Positions 7,766 through 16,347 of a DNA stretch of 64,000 bases are shown here, piece by piece; the first letter of the stretch is position 1; the number at the start of each line of letters is the position of its first letter. The stretch is from positions 1 through 64,000 of the forward strand of contig CANJQU010000013.1 in NCBI GenBank assembly GCA_947476485.1, written 5' to 3'. Source of the stretch: Chitinophagaceae bacterium. GTDB taxonomy: Bacteria > Bacteroidota > Bacteroidia > Chitinophagales > Chitinophagaceae. The position numbers and the translations under genes are program-made. The notes beneath the pieces were generated by a model. It worked only from the letters and a program-made list of their open reading frames with translations, did not search any database and was not told where the DNA came from.

Positions 7766-8968
7766 TTACATCATTTGTTTGAACGGCCATACACGGTATA
7801 CTTCGCCTTTCTTAAAGATACTTTGTTCCATCGGAAGTTCCATAAATGCGTCTGTGTCCAGCAGGTTGGCAAAGTCGCCGGAGCCATGGCCCTCCATGGG
7901 GGTAGCATGTACATGGCCATGCTTGCATATCTTCAGTTTCACCTGTGCGAAGTATTGCAGTGCAGGTGTGAAGGTCACGTCCTCGTTCAGTTCCGCAAAC
8001 ACCGGTCGTGAAGTAATACCAAGTGATCGCTCCAGCCACGGTAAGAAGTACCGGTGCAGGCACATGAACGTAGAAACGGGATTGCCCGGAAAAGCAAATA
8101 CCAGCACGCCATTCCCATGCTTACCAAACCAAAAAGGCTTGCCCGGCCGCTGCTGTACTTTATGAAATAGTTTTTCAACCCTAAGCTCATCCAATACATG
8201 GGGGACATAATCAAACTTGCCCATTGATATGCCCCCGCTCAGTATGATAACGTCATACTTTGAAAGGCATGCTTCGATCTGTGTACGCGTAGCCTCCGGC
8301 TCATCAGGGATATGCATAGTATCGGCTTGTAGAGAGTATTGCTGCAACACGGCTTTTACAGCATAGCTGTTAGAGCGGCGCACCTGGTAGGGATTTGGTA
8401 CTTTGTCCACATCCACTAATTCATCCCCTGTAGAAATGATCACCACATTCGGCAGTTTCTTCACCAGCAGCATACTCTTGCCTACCGATGCTGCCATGCT
8501 TATGTGCGCCGGATTGATGTACTCATTAGCCACAGCTACCGTTTCATCCTGCTTTTTGTCCTTTCCTTTTATATGAATATTCTGCCCTTGCCTGATGTTG
8601 TCCGTAAGCAGAATAGCAATACCGCCCTCTATCTTTACATCCTCATACCGCACAATAGTGTCTGTAGTGCCGGGCAAAGCGGCCCCGGTCATTATCTCCA
8701 TGCACTCACCTTCCGATTCGATATCGATGGGCTTATCTCCTGCGGCTATTGTACCTTTTATGTGGAACGATCTTGTTCCGTTTTCAAATGCGCTATATCG
8801 TATCGCAATGCCATCCATCGTCACGCGATTACATGGCGGCAGGTCACGGTCTGCTTTGAGTTCTTCCGCTAATACTCTGCCCATCGCTTGTTCAAATGCA
8901 ACAAGCTCGGTACCGTAATCTCTGGCTTGAACAAGGATGATATTTTCTGCTTCGGAAACTGTTTTCAT
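7766..8968 (-). CDS. moeA: Molybdopterin molybdenumtransferase MoeA
   Basis: This 400-residue protein has the MoeA domain order. The N-terminal block includes LPPCNRVTMDGIAIR, followed by the GAALPGTTDTIVRYEDV region, then the MogA-like domain with VVIISTGDELV and LSGGISMGKFDYV, and the C-terminal domain. It inserts molybdate into adenylylated molybdopterin. Its start codon touches the left inverted repeat of the GxxExxY cassette at 8969, so whatever lies upstream of moeA for translation is now made of repeat DNA. A separate MogA/MoaB gene is not seen here. Confidence 0.93.
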   Translation of the reverse strand: MKTVSEAENIILVQARDYGTELVAFEQAMGRVLAEELKADRDLPPCNRVTMDGIAIRYSAFENGTRSFHIKGTIAAGDKPIDIESEGECMEIMTGAALPGTTDTIVRYEDVKIEGGIAILLTDNIRQGQNIHIKGKDKKQDETVAVANEYINPAHISMAASVGKSMLLVKKLPNVVIISTGDELVDVDKVPNPYQVRRSNSYAVKAVLQQYSLQADTMHIPDEPEATRTQIEACLSKYDVIILSGGISMGKFDYVPHVLDELRVEKLFHKVQQRPGKPFWFGKHGNGVLVFAFPGNPVSTFMCLHRYFLPWLERSLGITSRPVFAELNEDVTFTPALQYFAQVKLKICKHGHVHATPMEGHGSGDFANLLDTDAFMELPMEQSIFKKGEVYRVWPFKQMM

Positions 8969-9013
8969 TTGTCTGAACTATGATTTGCCTGATTTTTGTG
9001 ATTAACTTGATTT
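8969..9013. repeat. Left 45-bp inverted repeat of the GxxExxY cassette
   Basis: It begins TTGTCTGAACTATGATTT and ends TGTGATTAACTTGATTT. Its only differences from the reverse complement of the right arm are three adjacent bases in the middle (GCC here, ATT there). The outer end touches the first base of the moeA start codon. Confidence 0.85.
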
Positions 9014-9024
9014 CAATTGTGAAC

Positions 9025-9423
9025 TCAGTTTTTATACTTTTTGTTGGTGAGCCGTTTTGTTTGTAAGCTTGTGGCTCCAAAATTTATTAATAACCCGATC
9101 TCGAGGTTGTACGCTTCAAGATAGTTGATGGCTTGTGCAAAATGAACTGGCTCTATTTGAACTATGGCTTTGAGTTCAACGGATATTATTCCCTCGACAA
9201 GGAAATCATCTCGCCTTGTTCCAATCTGAACGTCCCGGTAATAGATGGGCATTTCGTGTTCTCTGCTAAAGCTGACACCCTGAATATTCATTTCTATCTC
9301 AAGAGCCCTTTGGTAAATAGTTTCCTTGAAACCATTGCCCAGCGTAGTATGGACAGTTATTGCACACTGAATAATTTTAGCGGTTATAGCAGAGTGTTTA
9401 TATTGATCATTTACAATGCTCAT
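9025..9423 (-). CDS. GxxExxY family protein (PD-(D/E)XK nuclease-like)
   Basis: This 132-residue protein has the defining motif at G31-F-K-E34-T-I-Y37 and a downstream D72-D73 ... E83-L-K85 pattern that matches a PD-(D/E)XK nuclease core. The family is common in Bacteroidota and other phyla; its biological function is not established. It lies in the same orientation as moaA and moeA and so is probably co-transcribed with them. Base composition is more AT-rich than the moa genes on either side, fitting acquisition. The flanking 45-bp inverted repeats are described separately. Confidence 0.88.
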   Translation of the reverse strand: MSIVNDQYKHSAITAKIIQCAITVHTTLGNGFKETIYQRALEIEMNIQGVSFSREHEMPIYYRDVQIGTRRDDFLVEGIISVELKAIVQIEPVHFAQAINYLEAYNLEIGLLINFGATSLQTKRLTNKKYKN

Positions 9424-9451
9424 AGATCTAGTGATTTTTATAGAGTCTCAA

Positions 9452-9496
9452 AAATCAAGTTAATCACAAAAATCAAATAAATCATAGTTCAGACAA
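9452..9496. repeat. Right 45-bp inverted repeat of the GxxExxY cassette
   Basis: Reverse complement of the left arm at 8969-9013 with 42 of 45 matches. It ends four bases before the moaA stop codon. In a transcript the two arms could form a 45-bp stem with the GxxExxY gene in the loop. Confidence 0.85.
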
Positions 9497-9500
9497 CTAA

Positions 9501-10487
9501 TTACCCCCCTATCGCGGCCATTGACTCGTGCACGCTGTTTTTCTCCGCTTCAAACCCATCTTTCGCTCTATTGCCAATGGCGTTTAATAATGCTGTTTGT
9601 ATGTTTTGATCGCCTTGCCCTTCTCTCACGAGATCCTTAATATTCAATACGCCATTATCATACAGGCACGTCTTCAGCATCCCTTGCGGCGTGATGCGGA
9701 TACGGTTGCAGGTACCGCAGAATGATCTCGTATAAGCCGCAATGATGCCAACATTCCCTTTATGGCCCGGTATGTGGTAATTGTATGAGGTTGAAAATTG
9801 CGGGTCCGGTATTTTCTGAATATTTGGATACTGTTGTCTGATCGTCTCCAATATTCTTACATGATCCCAATAGTCCCGATAGCTATCGGGAGATTGATAG
9901 GTGCCGGTACCGTTGAATGGCATTTCTTCAATAAAGCGAACACTCACCGGAAGCTCTTTGGTCATGCCCACCAGTGGGAGGATATCATCTGTGTTCTTTC
10001 CTTCCATCACCACAGCGTTCAGCTTCACATCTATGCCGTGTAGCAGCAGTTGGTCCATGGTTTCCAGCACTTGAGGTAATTCGTCGCGGCGCGTAATGGC
10101 AAAGAACCGGTTCCGGTCTATAGTATCGAGGCTCAGGTTCACGGAGCGTATCCCCAGCTTTTTAAGTTCGGGCACCAGCGGGGCAGTAAGCACGCCATTT
10201 GTGGTGAGGGTAAGTTCTTTTAGTCCATCTAGTTTTGAAAGTTCGGTGAGGAAGGGCATAATATCCTTCCTTACAAAGGGCTCACCACCGGTGATGCGTA
10301 TTTTTTCGATACCCATTTTTATGAGCACGGCACAGATGCGCAGCATCTCCTCATAGGTCATCAGCTCTTTACGGGCAAGCCAATCGATACCTTCCGCGGG
10401 CATGCAATAAAAGCAACGCAGGTTGCACCTGTCGGTAACAGCAAGGCGGAGGTAGTTTATTTTTCTTCCGTGATTATCTATCAGCAC
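9501..10487 (-). CDS. moaA: GTP 3',8-cyclase MoaA (radical SAM)
   Basis: This 328-residue radical SAM enzyme has the N-terminal cluster motif C21-NLR-C25-FY-C28, the TGGEPFVR SAM-binding block, the C-terminal second-cluster motif SFCGTCNRIRITPQGMLKTCLY, and the terminal Gly-Gly that MoaA needs for activity. It catalyses the first step of molybdenum cofactor synthesis. An 18-bp perfect palindrome (9874-9891) lies inside the gene and encodes the SPDSYRDY segment between the EEMPFNGTG and WDHVRIL blocks. It is the first gene of the minus-strand operon. Confidence 0.95.
   Translation of the reverse strand: MLIDNHGRKINYLRLAVTDRCNLRCFYCMPAEGIDWLARKELMTYEEMLRICAVLIKMGIEKIRITGGEPFVRKDIMPFLTELSKLDGLKELTLTTNGVLTAPLVPELKKLGIRSVNLSLDTIDRNRFFAITRRDELPQVLETMDQLLLHGIDVKLNAVVMEGKNTDDILPLVGMTKELPVSVRFIEEMPFNGTGTYQSPDSYRDYWDHVRILETIRQQYPNIQKIPDPQFSTSYNYHIPGHKGNVGIIAAYTRSFCGTCNRIRITPQGMLKTCLYDNGVLNIKDLVREGQGDQNIQTALLNAIGNRAKDGFEAEKNSVHESMAAIGG
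9874..9891. repeat. 18-bp perfect palindrome inside moaA
   Basis: TCCCGATAGCTATCGGGA occurs here within the moaA reading frame and again, identically, downstream of clpP at 27690-27707. It adds in-frame codons rather than breaking the gene. A half-site also appears inside mobA near 7080-7095. Confidence 0.8.
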
Positions 10488-10568
10488 TCTATAAAGGTCG
10501 GTCAGGTTGGCGAGGTTGCAAAATTATATAACTTTATACTAATGTTTCTAAATAACGAAAGGCATACT

Positions 10569-11342
10569 ATGAAGGGGACACTATCAATACTAATGATATC
10601 TGCGACGATTATTCTAAGTTCGTTCGGAGTAAAGAAGAATAATTCTTTGTCAGACTGGCACATTAAGGGAAGGGCGAAGACGGTTAGTGAATACTTAACT
10701 AGTCCGGCAGTAAAAGGAGGCTGGTCCCGCCGGTGGGTGGATAGTTTTGACGAAAACGGCAATATTTTGTATCAACATAGCTACCCTGATCTTGATAGCA
10801 TAAATATTCCAGATAGCAAATGGCGCTATAAGTATAATGGCTTCGGAAATAAAACCGAGGAGATCAGTTGTTCGGACAGCATTGACGGGTGGCAAACAAT
10901 GTACAGTTACGATAAGAGTGGTTACTTGCTGGAAGCAAACAAGTATTATCCTGATGGGCGACTCGTGGAAAAATATAAGTATAATAGAAATGATTTGCAA
11001 TTGCTCACAGGGAGGGTTAGCTATGGTTCATCGGGTGCTGTCAATTACAGGATCGAGTATAAATATGATGCAGTTGGCAAACTAGTCGAAGAGTTTCATG
11101 ACATGGAAAACCTTGATCTGCCGGAGCTTGCCAAAACAGTTTTCCGGTATGACGGTGCGGGGAATGTGGTAGAATATATTGAATACAGTAAGGCAGATGC
11201 TTTAATGAAGATCATAAAAAATAATTACACCAAATTAGATGACTCAGGTAACTGGACAAATAAAACTGTTTTTGAATCCCAAGGCGGTGCTAACAATCTC
11301 TGGGATACTTTAATTTACAGACGCGAGATCACCTACTATTGA
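10569..11342 (+). CDS. YD/RHS-repeat-like secreted protein, paralogue 1
   Basis: This 257-residue protein has an N-terminal hydrophobic signal (ILMISATIILSSFG). The rest is made of short repeats of the form Y-[DN]-x-x-G followed by a beta-strand, as in KYDAVGKLVEE, RYDGAGNVVEY and SYDKSGYLLEA, which resemble YD (RHS-type) repeats. The protein ends WDTLIYRREITYY. An upstream in-frame ATG at 10470 would bury the signal peptide, so I use 10569. The next gene is its paralogue. The role is unknown; a small surface or periplasmic repeat protein is likely, far shorter than RHS toxins. Confidence 0.7.
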   Translation: MKGTLSILMISATIILSSFGVKKNNSLSDWHIKGRAKTVSEYLTSPAVKGGWSRRWVDSFDENGNILYQHSYPDLDSINIPDSKWRYKYNGFGNKTEEISCSDSIDGWQTMYSYDKSGYLLEANKYYPDGRLVEKYKYNRNDLQLLTGRVSYGSSGAVNYRIEYKYDAVGKLVEEFHDMENLDLPELAKTVFRYDGAGNVVEYIEYSKADALMKIIKNNYTKLDDSGNWTNKTVFESQGGANNLWDTLIYRREITYY

Positions 11343-11364
11343 TACTGGACTGTAGCCGGTGACT

Positions 11365-11450
11365 AATATAGAGGTGATGGGCGGGGTTGCATAACTTGAA
11401 GAACATTGATGTAAGCATTCCCAAGAAGAAATTATTAGTTTTCCCTGCAT
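11365..11450 (+). pseudogene. Decayed 5' fragment of uvrA
   Basis: About 86 bp match the start of the intact uvrA (13487 onward). The first codons read NIEVMG; after a small deletion and a frame change the sequence reads LHNLKNIDVSIPKKKLLV, matching UvrA residues 23-39. In-frame stops and the loss of everything beyond make it non-functional. It lies directly after the first YD-repeat gene and before the second, which suggests that a unit of YD gene plus uvrA start was once tandemly duplicated. Confidence 0.8.
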
Positions 11451-11532
11451 CGGTTAGGTCGCCGTTCTTCTAAAGTTGATGACTAATTATGTAAATTTAT
11501 TTGACTAATGTATTTCATCTAAACGTACTCCT

Positions 11533-12309
11533 ATGAAGACATTTTCTTTTCTGCTCGCCGGTTTTCTTTTTTGCTCATTTACGGCAAAAGTCAATAATAC
11601 TCTGAACGATGAGCATATTACAGGGAAAGTCAAGTCAATAACCGAATATGAATTTTTTATTGTGAAAGGAAAAGAGGTGCTTTATGGCAAGCATGTTACG
11701 AGCTACGATAAAAATGGAAATGAAACGCTCCGAAGATCGTATAACGCTCATGATAGCATTAATTTCCCGGACCTTGTCTGGGATTACAAGTACAACGAAA
11801 AAGGAGATAAAGTTGAAGAGAACATATACAATGCTGATGGCAGCTTGTCGTGGAAAACAGTTTTTACTTACAACATAAGTGGTCTTTTGATCGAAACGAA
11901 CAGATATCCAGAATCAGGGATACTCATGCAAAGAGATATATTCAAGTACGATAGTGCAGGCAGGAGGATCGAATATCGCAGTTATGATGGAAATGGCGGC
12001 AAAAATGGTGAGTCATTCTTTAGATATGATGCGCAGAACCGGCTAATTGAGGAGCAGGAGGAGGACTATGCACCTTCTGGATATATTACAAAAGTGTCTC
12101 GGAAATATGATGGTCAGAATAATCTTGCAGAGCGCTTAGAAACTGAAATCAGAGTAGTCGATAATAAAGAGGTGCAATTTCCGCGTAGTAATTATTTTAG
12201 ATACTCGCAATATGATGATCACAGTAATTGGATAAACATGAGTGAGGCAATATCAAGCCGGGGAATTACTGACACCTTTGTTTACAGGAGGGAAATCAGT
12301 TATTATTAA
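11533..12309 (+). CDS. YD/RHS-repeat-like secreted protein, paralogue 2
   Basis: This 258-residue protein begins with the signal peptide MKTFSFLLAGFLFCSFTAK and consists of YD-type repeats (TYNISGLLIETNRY, KYDSAGRRIEYRSYD, RYDAQNRLIEEQ). It shares with the upstream gene the early HI-x-G-[KR]-x-K block, the DSI-N-x-P-D-x-x-W-x-YKYN segment and the end YRREISYY. They are tandem paralogues separated by 190 bp that hold a uvrA fossil. No toxin domain is visible. Function unknown. Confidence 0.7.
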   Translation: MKTFSFLLAGFLFCSFTAKVNNTLNDEHITGKVKSITEYEFFIVKGKEVLYGKHVTSYDKNGNETLRRSYNAHDSINFPDLVWDYKYNEKGDKVEENIYNADGSLSWKTVFTYNISGLLIETNRYPESGILMQRDIFKYDSAGRRIEYRSYDGNGGKNGESFFRYDAQNRLIEEQEEDYAPSGYITKVSRKYDGQNNLAERLETEIRVVDNKEVQFPRSNYFRYSQYDDHSNWINMSEAISSRGITDTFVYRREISYY

Positions 12310-12511
12310 TAAGATCACAAAATAGAAACAATCAATCCCCCCATAAAAAGGATACCGGAATTCATCTGTAAATTGCATATTATGAGTATGATGTTTTAAT
12401 CAACGCCAACACTTTTCATTAAACGCAGTTGCTCAGCTAAGCCCAATTTTTTATTTCCTGATCCATGTGCTTTAAGCCACAGCACGCTGTTAAACCGAGC
12501 CGGACCATTTT

Positions 12512-12543
12512 TTTGTTAAAGTTGTGCAGGTGCAGTTATTTTG
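12512..12543 (+). promoter_or_regulatory. Candidate Bacteroidota-type promoter for the DUF2490 gene
   Basis: TTTG (12512-12515), a 21-base spacer and TATTTTG (12537-12543) fit the -33 TTTG / -7 TAnnTTTG pattern of Bacteroidota sigma-ABfr promoters, about 30 bp before the gene start. Pattern match only. Confidence 0.4.
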
Positions 12544-12572
12544 CGGTTGGTTACGTTGCAAAAAGATATTTT

Positions 12573-13349
12573 ATGAATATAAAAAGTACTGTTCTTGCTG
12601 TCTATTGTCTTGCCAGCGCTGTCACTGCAGGCGCTCAAAGATTGCAGGATCCTAATATCATTAGTTGGACTTCAAGCTTTAATACTATTTACATTTCGCG
12701 CCACGTATCTCTTTGGCTGGAATACCAATGGCGCAGGGAAGATTTTTTACGCAATTGGCAGCAATCACTTGCCCGTGGGGGTGTTCAGTATCACTTTAAA
12801 AACGGTGTGAGCGCAATGGCTGGCTATGGATATATCATTACATTTCCTTACGGGGATTTTGCCGCCGGACCCCACCGTATCCCTGAGCACAGGATATTTG
12901 AACAAATGGTATGGACCGAGAGTATCGGCAGGGTGAGCCTGAACCATCGCATCCGGCTGGAGCAGCGTATGCTCGCGAAAATTGATCAGAAAGCGGATGA
13001 ATTTGACGTTAAAGACTGGACGTACCTGAACAGGGTGCGCTACCAGTTGCGAGCTTCTGTGCCGCTCAATCATGCTAAGATGCAGGATAAGACCTGGTAT
13101 ATTACTGCCTTTGATGAACTGTTCATAGGTTTCGGCTCCAATGTAAATCAAAATATTTTTGACCAGAACCGGATAGGAGTGCTGGGAGGATACCAGTTTA
13201 ACAAAGCATTCCGCTTAGAAGGCGGCTTTTTCAATCAGACCGTGCAGCAAGGAGCCCTTGTTACGGGTAGGGAAGTGATCCAGTATAACAATGGGCTAAT
13301 GCTCAATTTTTATTTTACAAAGCCTTATACCGAACGTAAGCAGCCTTAG
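12573..13349 (+). CDS. DUF2490 family outer-membrane beta-barrel-like protein
   Basis: This 258-residue protein starts with a Sec signal (ending TAGAQ) and continues with DUF2490 features: NIISWTSSFNTIYISRHVSLWLEYQWRRED, alternating aromatic strands and PEHRIFEQMVWTESIGRVSLNHRIRLEQR. These proteins are predicted outer-membrane barrels of unknown role. An ATG at 12465 would add 36 residues ahead of the signal peptide, so 12573 is preferred. It separates the YD-repeat paralogues from uvrA. Confidence 0.8.
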   Translation: MNIKSTVLAVYCLASAVTAGAQRLQDPNIISWTSSFNTIYISRHVSLWLEYQWRREDFLRNWQQSLARGGVQYHFKNGVSAMAGYGYIITFPYGDFAAGPHRIPEHRIFEQMVWTESIGRVSLNHRIRLEQRMLAKIDQKADEFDVKDWTYLNRVRYQLRASVPLNHAKMQDKTWYITAFDELFIGFGSNVNQNIFDQNRIGVLGGYQFNKAFRLEGGFFNQTVQQGALVTGREVIQYNNGLMLNFYFTKPYTERKQP

Positions 13350-13447
13350 GATATTGCACAGGCACCTCAGCTATGTATACTGCCCGTAAAAATCATTGAT
13401 ATGGCTATAGTCATTCCCAAAGCCAGATTGCATAAATTGCACCTAAG

Positions 13448-16318
13448 ATGAGTAAGGATATTTTAGCGCCTGTGGCAGAAGCAGGCAATATAGAGGTGAT
13501 GGGAGCGAGGGTGCACAACCTGAAGAATATAGATGTAAGCATTCCCAAAAATAAATTGGTGGTCATTACAGGTATCAGCGGAAGCGGCAAATCGTCGCTG
13601 GCGTTCGATACAATATTTGCAGAAGGGCAACGGCGCTATATGGAGAGCTTTGCGGCCTATGCCCGCCAATTTATGGGCGACCTGCACCGGCCTGATGTGG
13701 ACAAGATCACCGGGCTGTCACCAGTTATCAGTATTGAGCAAAAAACAACGAATCGCAACCCAAGGTCTACCGTAGGCACGGTGACTGAAGTATACGATTT
13801 TATGCGCTTGTTGTTCGCGCGCGTTGCTGAGGCTTTTTCTTACAATACAGGTAAGAAGATGCAGAAGTTCAGCGAAGAAGAAATTGTAGCGCATATAGAG
13901 CAGAATTTTAACGGTAGAAAGATCATGTTGCTGGCGCCAGTGGTGCGTGGCCGTAAGGGTCATTACCGCGAACTGTTTGAACAACTTCGCAAGCAGGGCT
14001 ATTTAAAGGTGCGCATAGACGGCGAGGTAACCGATCTGAAGGAGCGCATGCAACTGGACCGCTACAAGATACATGATATAGAGCTGGTGGTGGACCGGGT
14101 GATCGTGCAGAAAGAAGGGGAGAGCCGGCTGGGCCAGAGTGTACAGAAAGCGCTGCAGGTGGGCAAAGAGCTGATGTTTGTGGCAGATGTAGATAAGAAT
14201 ACCATCAGTCAGTATAGCAAGACGCTGATGTGCCTGGATACCGGTATCTCCTACGAAGAGCCGTCACCCAATACGTTTTCATTCAACTCACCATATGGCG
14301 CCTGCCCGAAATGCAAGGGGCTGGGCAATGTGTACCAGGTGAACATGGCTGAAGTGCTGCCGGATATGGAGAAGAGCATTACTGATGGCGGCATAGCGCC
14401 GCTGGGTGGTGAGCGTGACTCCTGGTCGTTTCAACAGGCAACTATACTGGCCAAGAAGAATAAGATACCGCTGAATGTGCCGCTGAAAAATATTCCGCAA
14501 AAGCAGTTGAACATACTGCTCTACGGCAATGAAGAGGGTGTGGTTACCTATACCAATGATGAGCCGGAGACCTACCACGAAGTAGTGGTGCAGCACAACT
14601 ATGAAGGTATTATCAACATGGTGCTGCGCTGGTTCAACGAGACGACATCGGAAGGTGTAAGGCAGTGGGCAGAGAATTTCATGCAGCTCAATACCTGCCC
14701 TGTTTGCGAAGGAGCACGCCTGAAGAAAGAGAGCCTGTTCTTTAAGCTCGATGGTAAGAATATATCGGAGCTGTCGGCAAAATCGCTGCAGGAAATGATG
14801 GAGTGGTTTGTGAACATTGAATCGCGGCTCAACAATAAGCAAAACCAGATAGCCAAAGACATACTGAAGGAGATTCGTGACCGGTTGCATTTTCTGCTGG
14901 ATGTGGGGCTGCACTACCTGACCGTCGATCGTCCAACCCGCACATTGAGCGGTGGTGAGAGCCAGCGTATAAGACTGGCAACGCAAATCGGGTCGCAGCT
15001 AACGGGTATTACTTACATACTGGATGAGCCCAGCATAGGGCTGCATCAGCGCGACAATCTGAGGCTTATTAAAGCCCTGAGAAGTCTGCGCGATGGCGGT
15101 AACTCCGTGCTGGTGGTGGAGCATGATAAAGACATCATGCTGGCGAGCGATCATCTTATAGATATAGGTCCTGCTGCCGGCATGCATGGCGGCAGGATAG
15201 TGAGCGCAGGTACACCAGCAGAGGTGCTGGCGATGGTTACGACCACATCGAAATACCTGAACCACACCTGGCAAATAGAGGTGCCGAAGGAAAGGAGAAA
15301 GGGCATAGGTAAGAAGCTGCAACTGGATGGGGCCACCGGGAACAATCTTAAGAATGTTTCAGTGAAATTGCCACTGGGTACTTTCATTTGTGTGAGTGGT
15401 GTTTCGGGTAGTGGCAAGAGCACGCTGATCAACGAAACGCTGTATCCGCTGCTGGCAAAGCACTGCTATCCGAACTTCAAGCAAGCGCCCATGCCATTCA
15501 AGAAGATGCAGGGGCTGGAGTTTATAGACAAAGTAATTGAGATAGACCAAAGCCCCATAGGGCGCACACCGCGCAGTAATCCAGCTACGTATTGTGGGTT
15601 CTTCAATGAGGTGCGTCAGTTATTCTCACAGGTGCCTGAGGCGAAGATAAGAGGGTATACTCCGGGACGGTTCTCGTTCAATGTAAAGGGCGGCCGCTGT
15701 GAAGAATGCCAGGGCGGAGGAATGCGAACGATAGAAATGAATTTCTTGCCGGATGTATATGTACTCTGTGAAAAATGCAACGGCAAAAGGTATAATCGCG
15801 AAACGCTGGAGATACGCTACAAAGGCAAGTCGATATCTGATGTGCTGAACATGAATGTAGATGAAGCTGTGGAGTTCTTCGTGAATGTGCCTTATCTGCA
15901 TCGCAAGATAAAAACACTTCAGGATGTGGGTCTTGGTTATGTAACGCTCGGGCAAAGCGCGGTGACACTAAGCGGTGGTGAAGCACAGCGAGTGAAGCTG
16001 GCAACTGAATTGTCTAAGCGGGATACCGGGCAAACGATATACATCCTCGACGAGCCGACAACAGGTTTGCACTTTGAAGACATAAAGCATCTGTTGGCGG
16101 TGCTTAACAGGTTGGTAGACCGTGGCAATACAGTACTGGTTATAGAGCATAACCTTGACGTGATAAAAGTAGCCGACTACGTAATAGACATGGGCCCCGA
16201 AGGTGGTGGCGGCGGTGGAACTGTAATAGGTGCCGGTAGTCCTGAGGATATTGCGGCGATCAAGGAGAGCTATACGGGTGTGTTTTTGAAGGAGGAGCTG
16301 GCGTTGGGAAGAAATTGA
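13448..16318 (+). CDS. uvrA: Excinuclease ABC subunit A
   Basis: This 956-residue DNA damage sensor of nucleotide excision repair has two ABC ATPase modules. The Walker A motifs are GISGSGKSS (residues 42-50) and GVSGSGKST. The signature motifs are LSGGESQRIRLATQIG and LSGGEAQRVKLATEL. The zinc-binding cysteine sets are CPKCKGLG, CPVCEGARL and CEECQGGG...CEKCNGKRYN. UvrA2 loads UvrB on lesions. Length fits the family. A decayed copy of its first codons lies 2.1 kb upstream at 11365. No uvrB or uvrC is in the window. Confidence 0.97.
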   Translation: MSKDILAPVAEAGNIEVMGARVHNLKNIDVSIPKNKLVVITGISGSGKSSLAFDTIFAEGQRRYMESFAAYARQFMGDLHRPDVDKITGLSPVISIEQKTTNRNPRSTVGTVTEVYDFMRLLFARVAEAFSYNTGKKMQKFSEEEIVAHIEQNFNGRKIMLLAPVVRGRKGHYRELFEQLRKQGYLKVRIDGEVTDLKERMQLDRYKIHDIELVVDRVIVQKEGESRLGQSVQKALQVGKELMFVADVDKNTISQYSKTLMCLDTGISYEEPSPNTFSFNSPYGACPKCKGLGNVYQVNMAEVLPDMEKSITDGGIAPLGGERDSWSFQQATILAKKNKIPLNVPLKNIPQKQLNILLYGNEEGVVTYTNDEPETYHEVVVQHNYEGIINMVLRWFNETTSEGVRQWAENFMQLNTCPVCEGARLKKESLFFKLDGKNISELSAKSLQEMMEWFVNIESRLNNKQNQIAKDILKEIRDRLHFLLDVGLHYLTVDRPTRTLSGGESQRIRLATQIGSQLTGITYILDEPSIGLHQRDNLRLIKALRSLRDGGNSVLVVEHDKDIMLASDHLIDIGPAAGMHGGRIVSAGTPAEVLAMVTTTSKYLNHTWQIEVPKERRKGIGKKLQLDGATGNNLKNVSVKLPLGTFICVSGVSGSGKSTLINETLYPLLAKHCYPNFKQAPMPFKKMQGLEFIDKVIEIDQSPIGRTPRSNPATYCGFFNEVRQLFSQVPEAKIRGYTPGRFSFNVKGGRCEECQGGGMRTIEMNFLPDVYVLCEKCNGKRYNRETLEIRYKGKSISDVLNMNVDEAVEFFVNVPYLHRKIKTLQDVGLGYVTLGQSAVTLSGGEAQRVKLATELSKRDTGQTIYILDEPTTGLHFEDIKHLLAVLNRLVDRGNTVLVIEHNLDVIKVADYVIDMGPEGGGGGGTVIGAGSPEDIAAIKESYTGVFLKEELALGRN

Positions 16319-16347
16319 GTAGTACTTTTACAAGTAAATATTATTTT

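Larger units (their letters stand above)
8969..9496. mobile_element. 528-bp inverted-repeat-bounded GxxExxY cassette inside the moa operon
   Basis: A single small gene (9025-9423, minus) is enclosed by 45-bp inverted repeats, 8969-9013 and 9452-9496, that match at 42 of 45 positions. The cassette begins at the base next to the moeA start codon and ends four bases from the moaA stop, splitting the moaA-moeA junction without damaging either gene. I see no target-site duplication and no transposase. The layout suggests a non-autonomous mobile or selfish unit; that it moves is inference. Confidence 0.65.

Noticed and set aside
8969-9496. Insertion sequence with its own transposase
   Set aside because: The enclosed gene is a GxxExxY protein, not a transposase, and no target duplication is visible; it is reported as a cassette instead.
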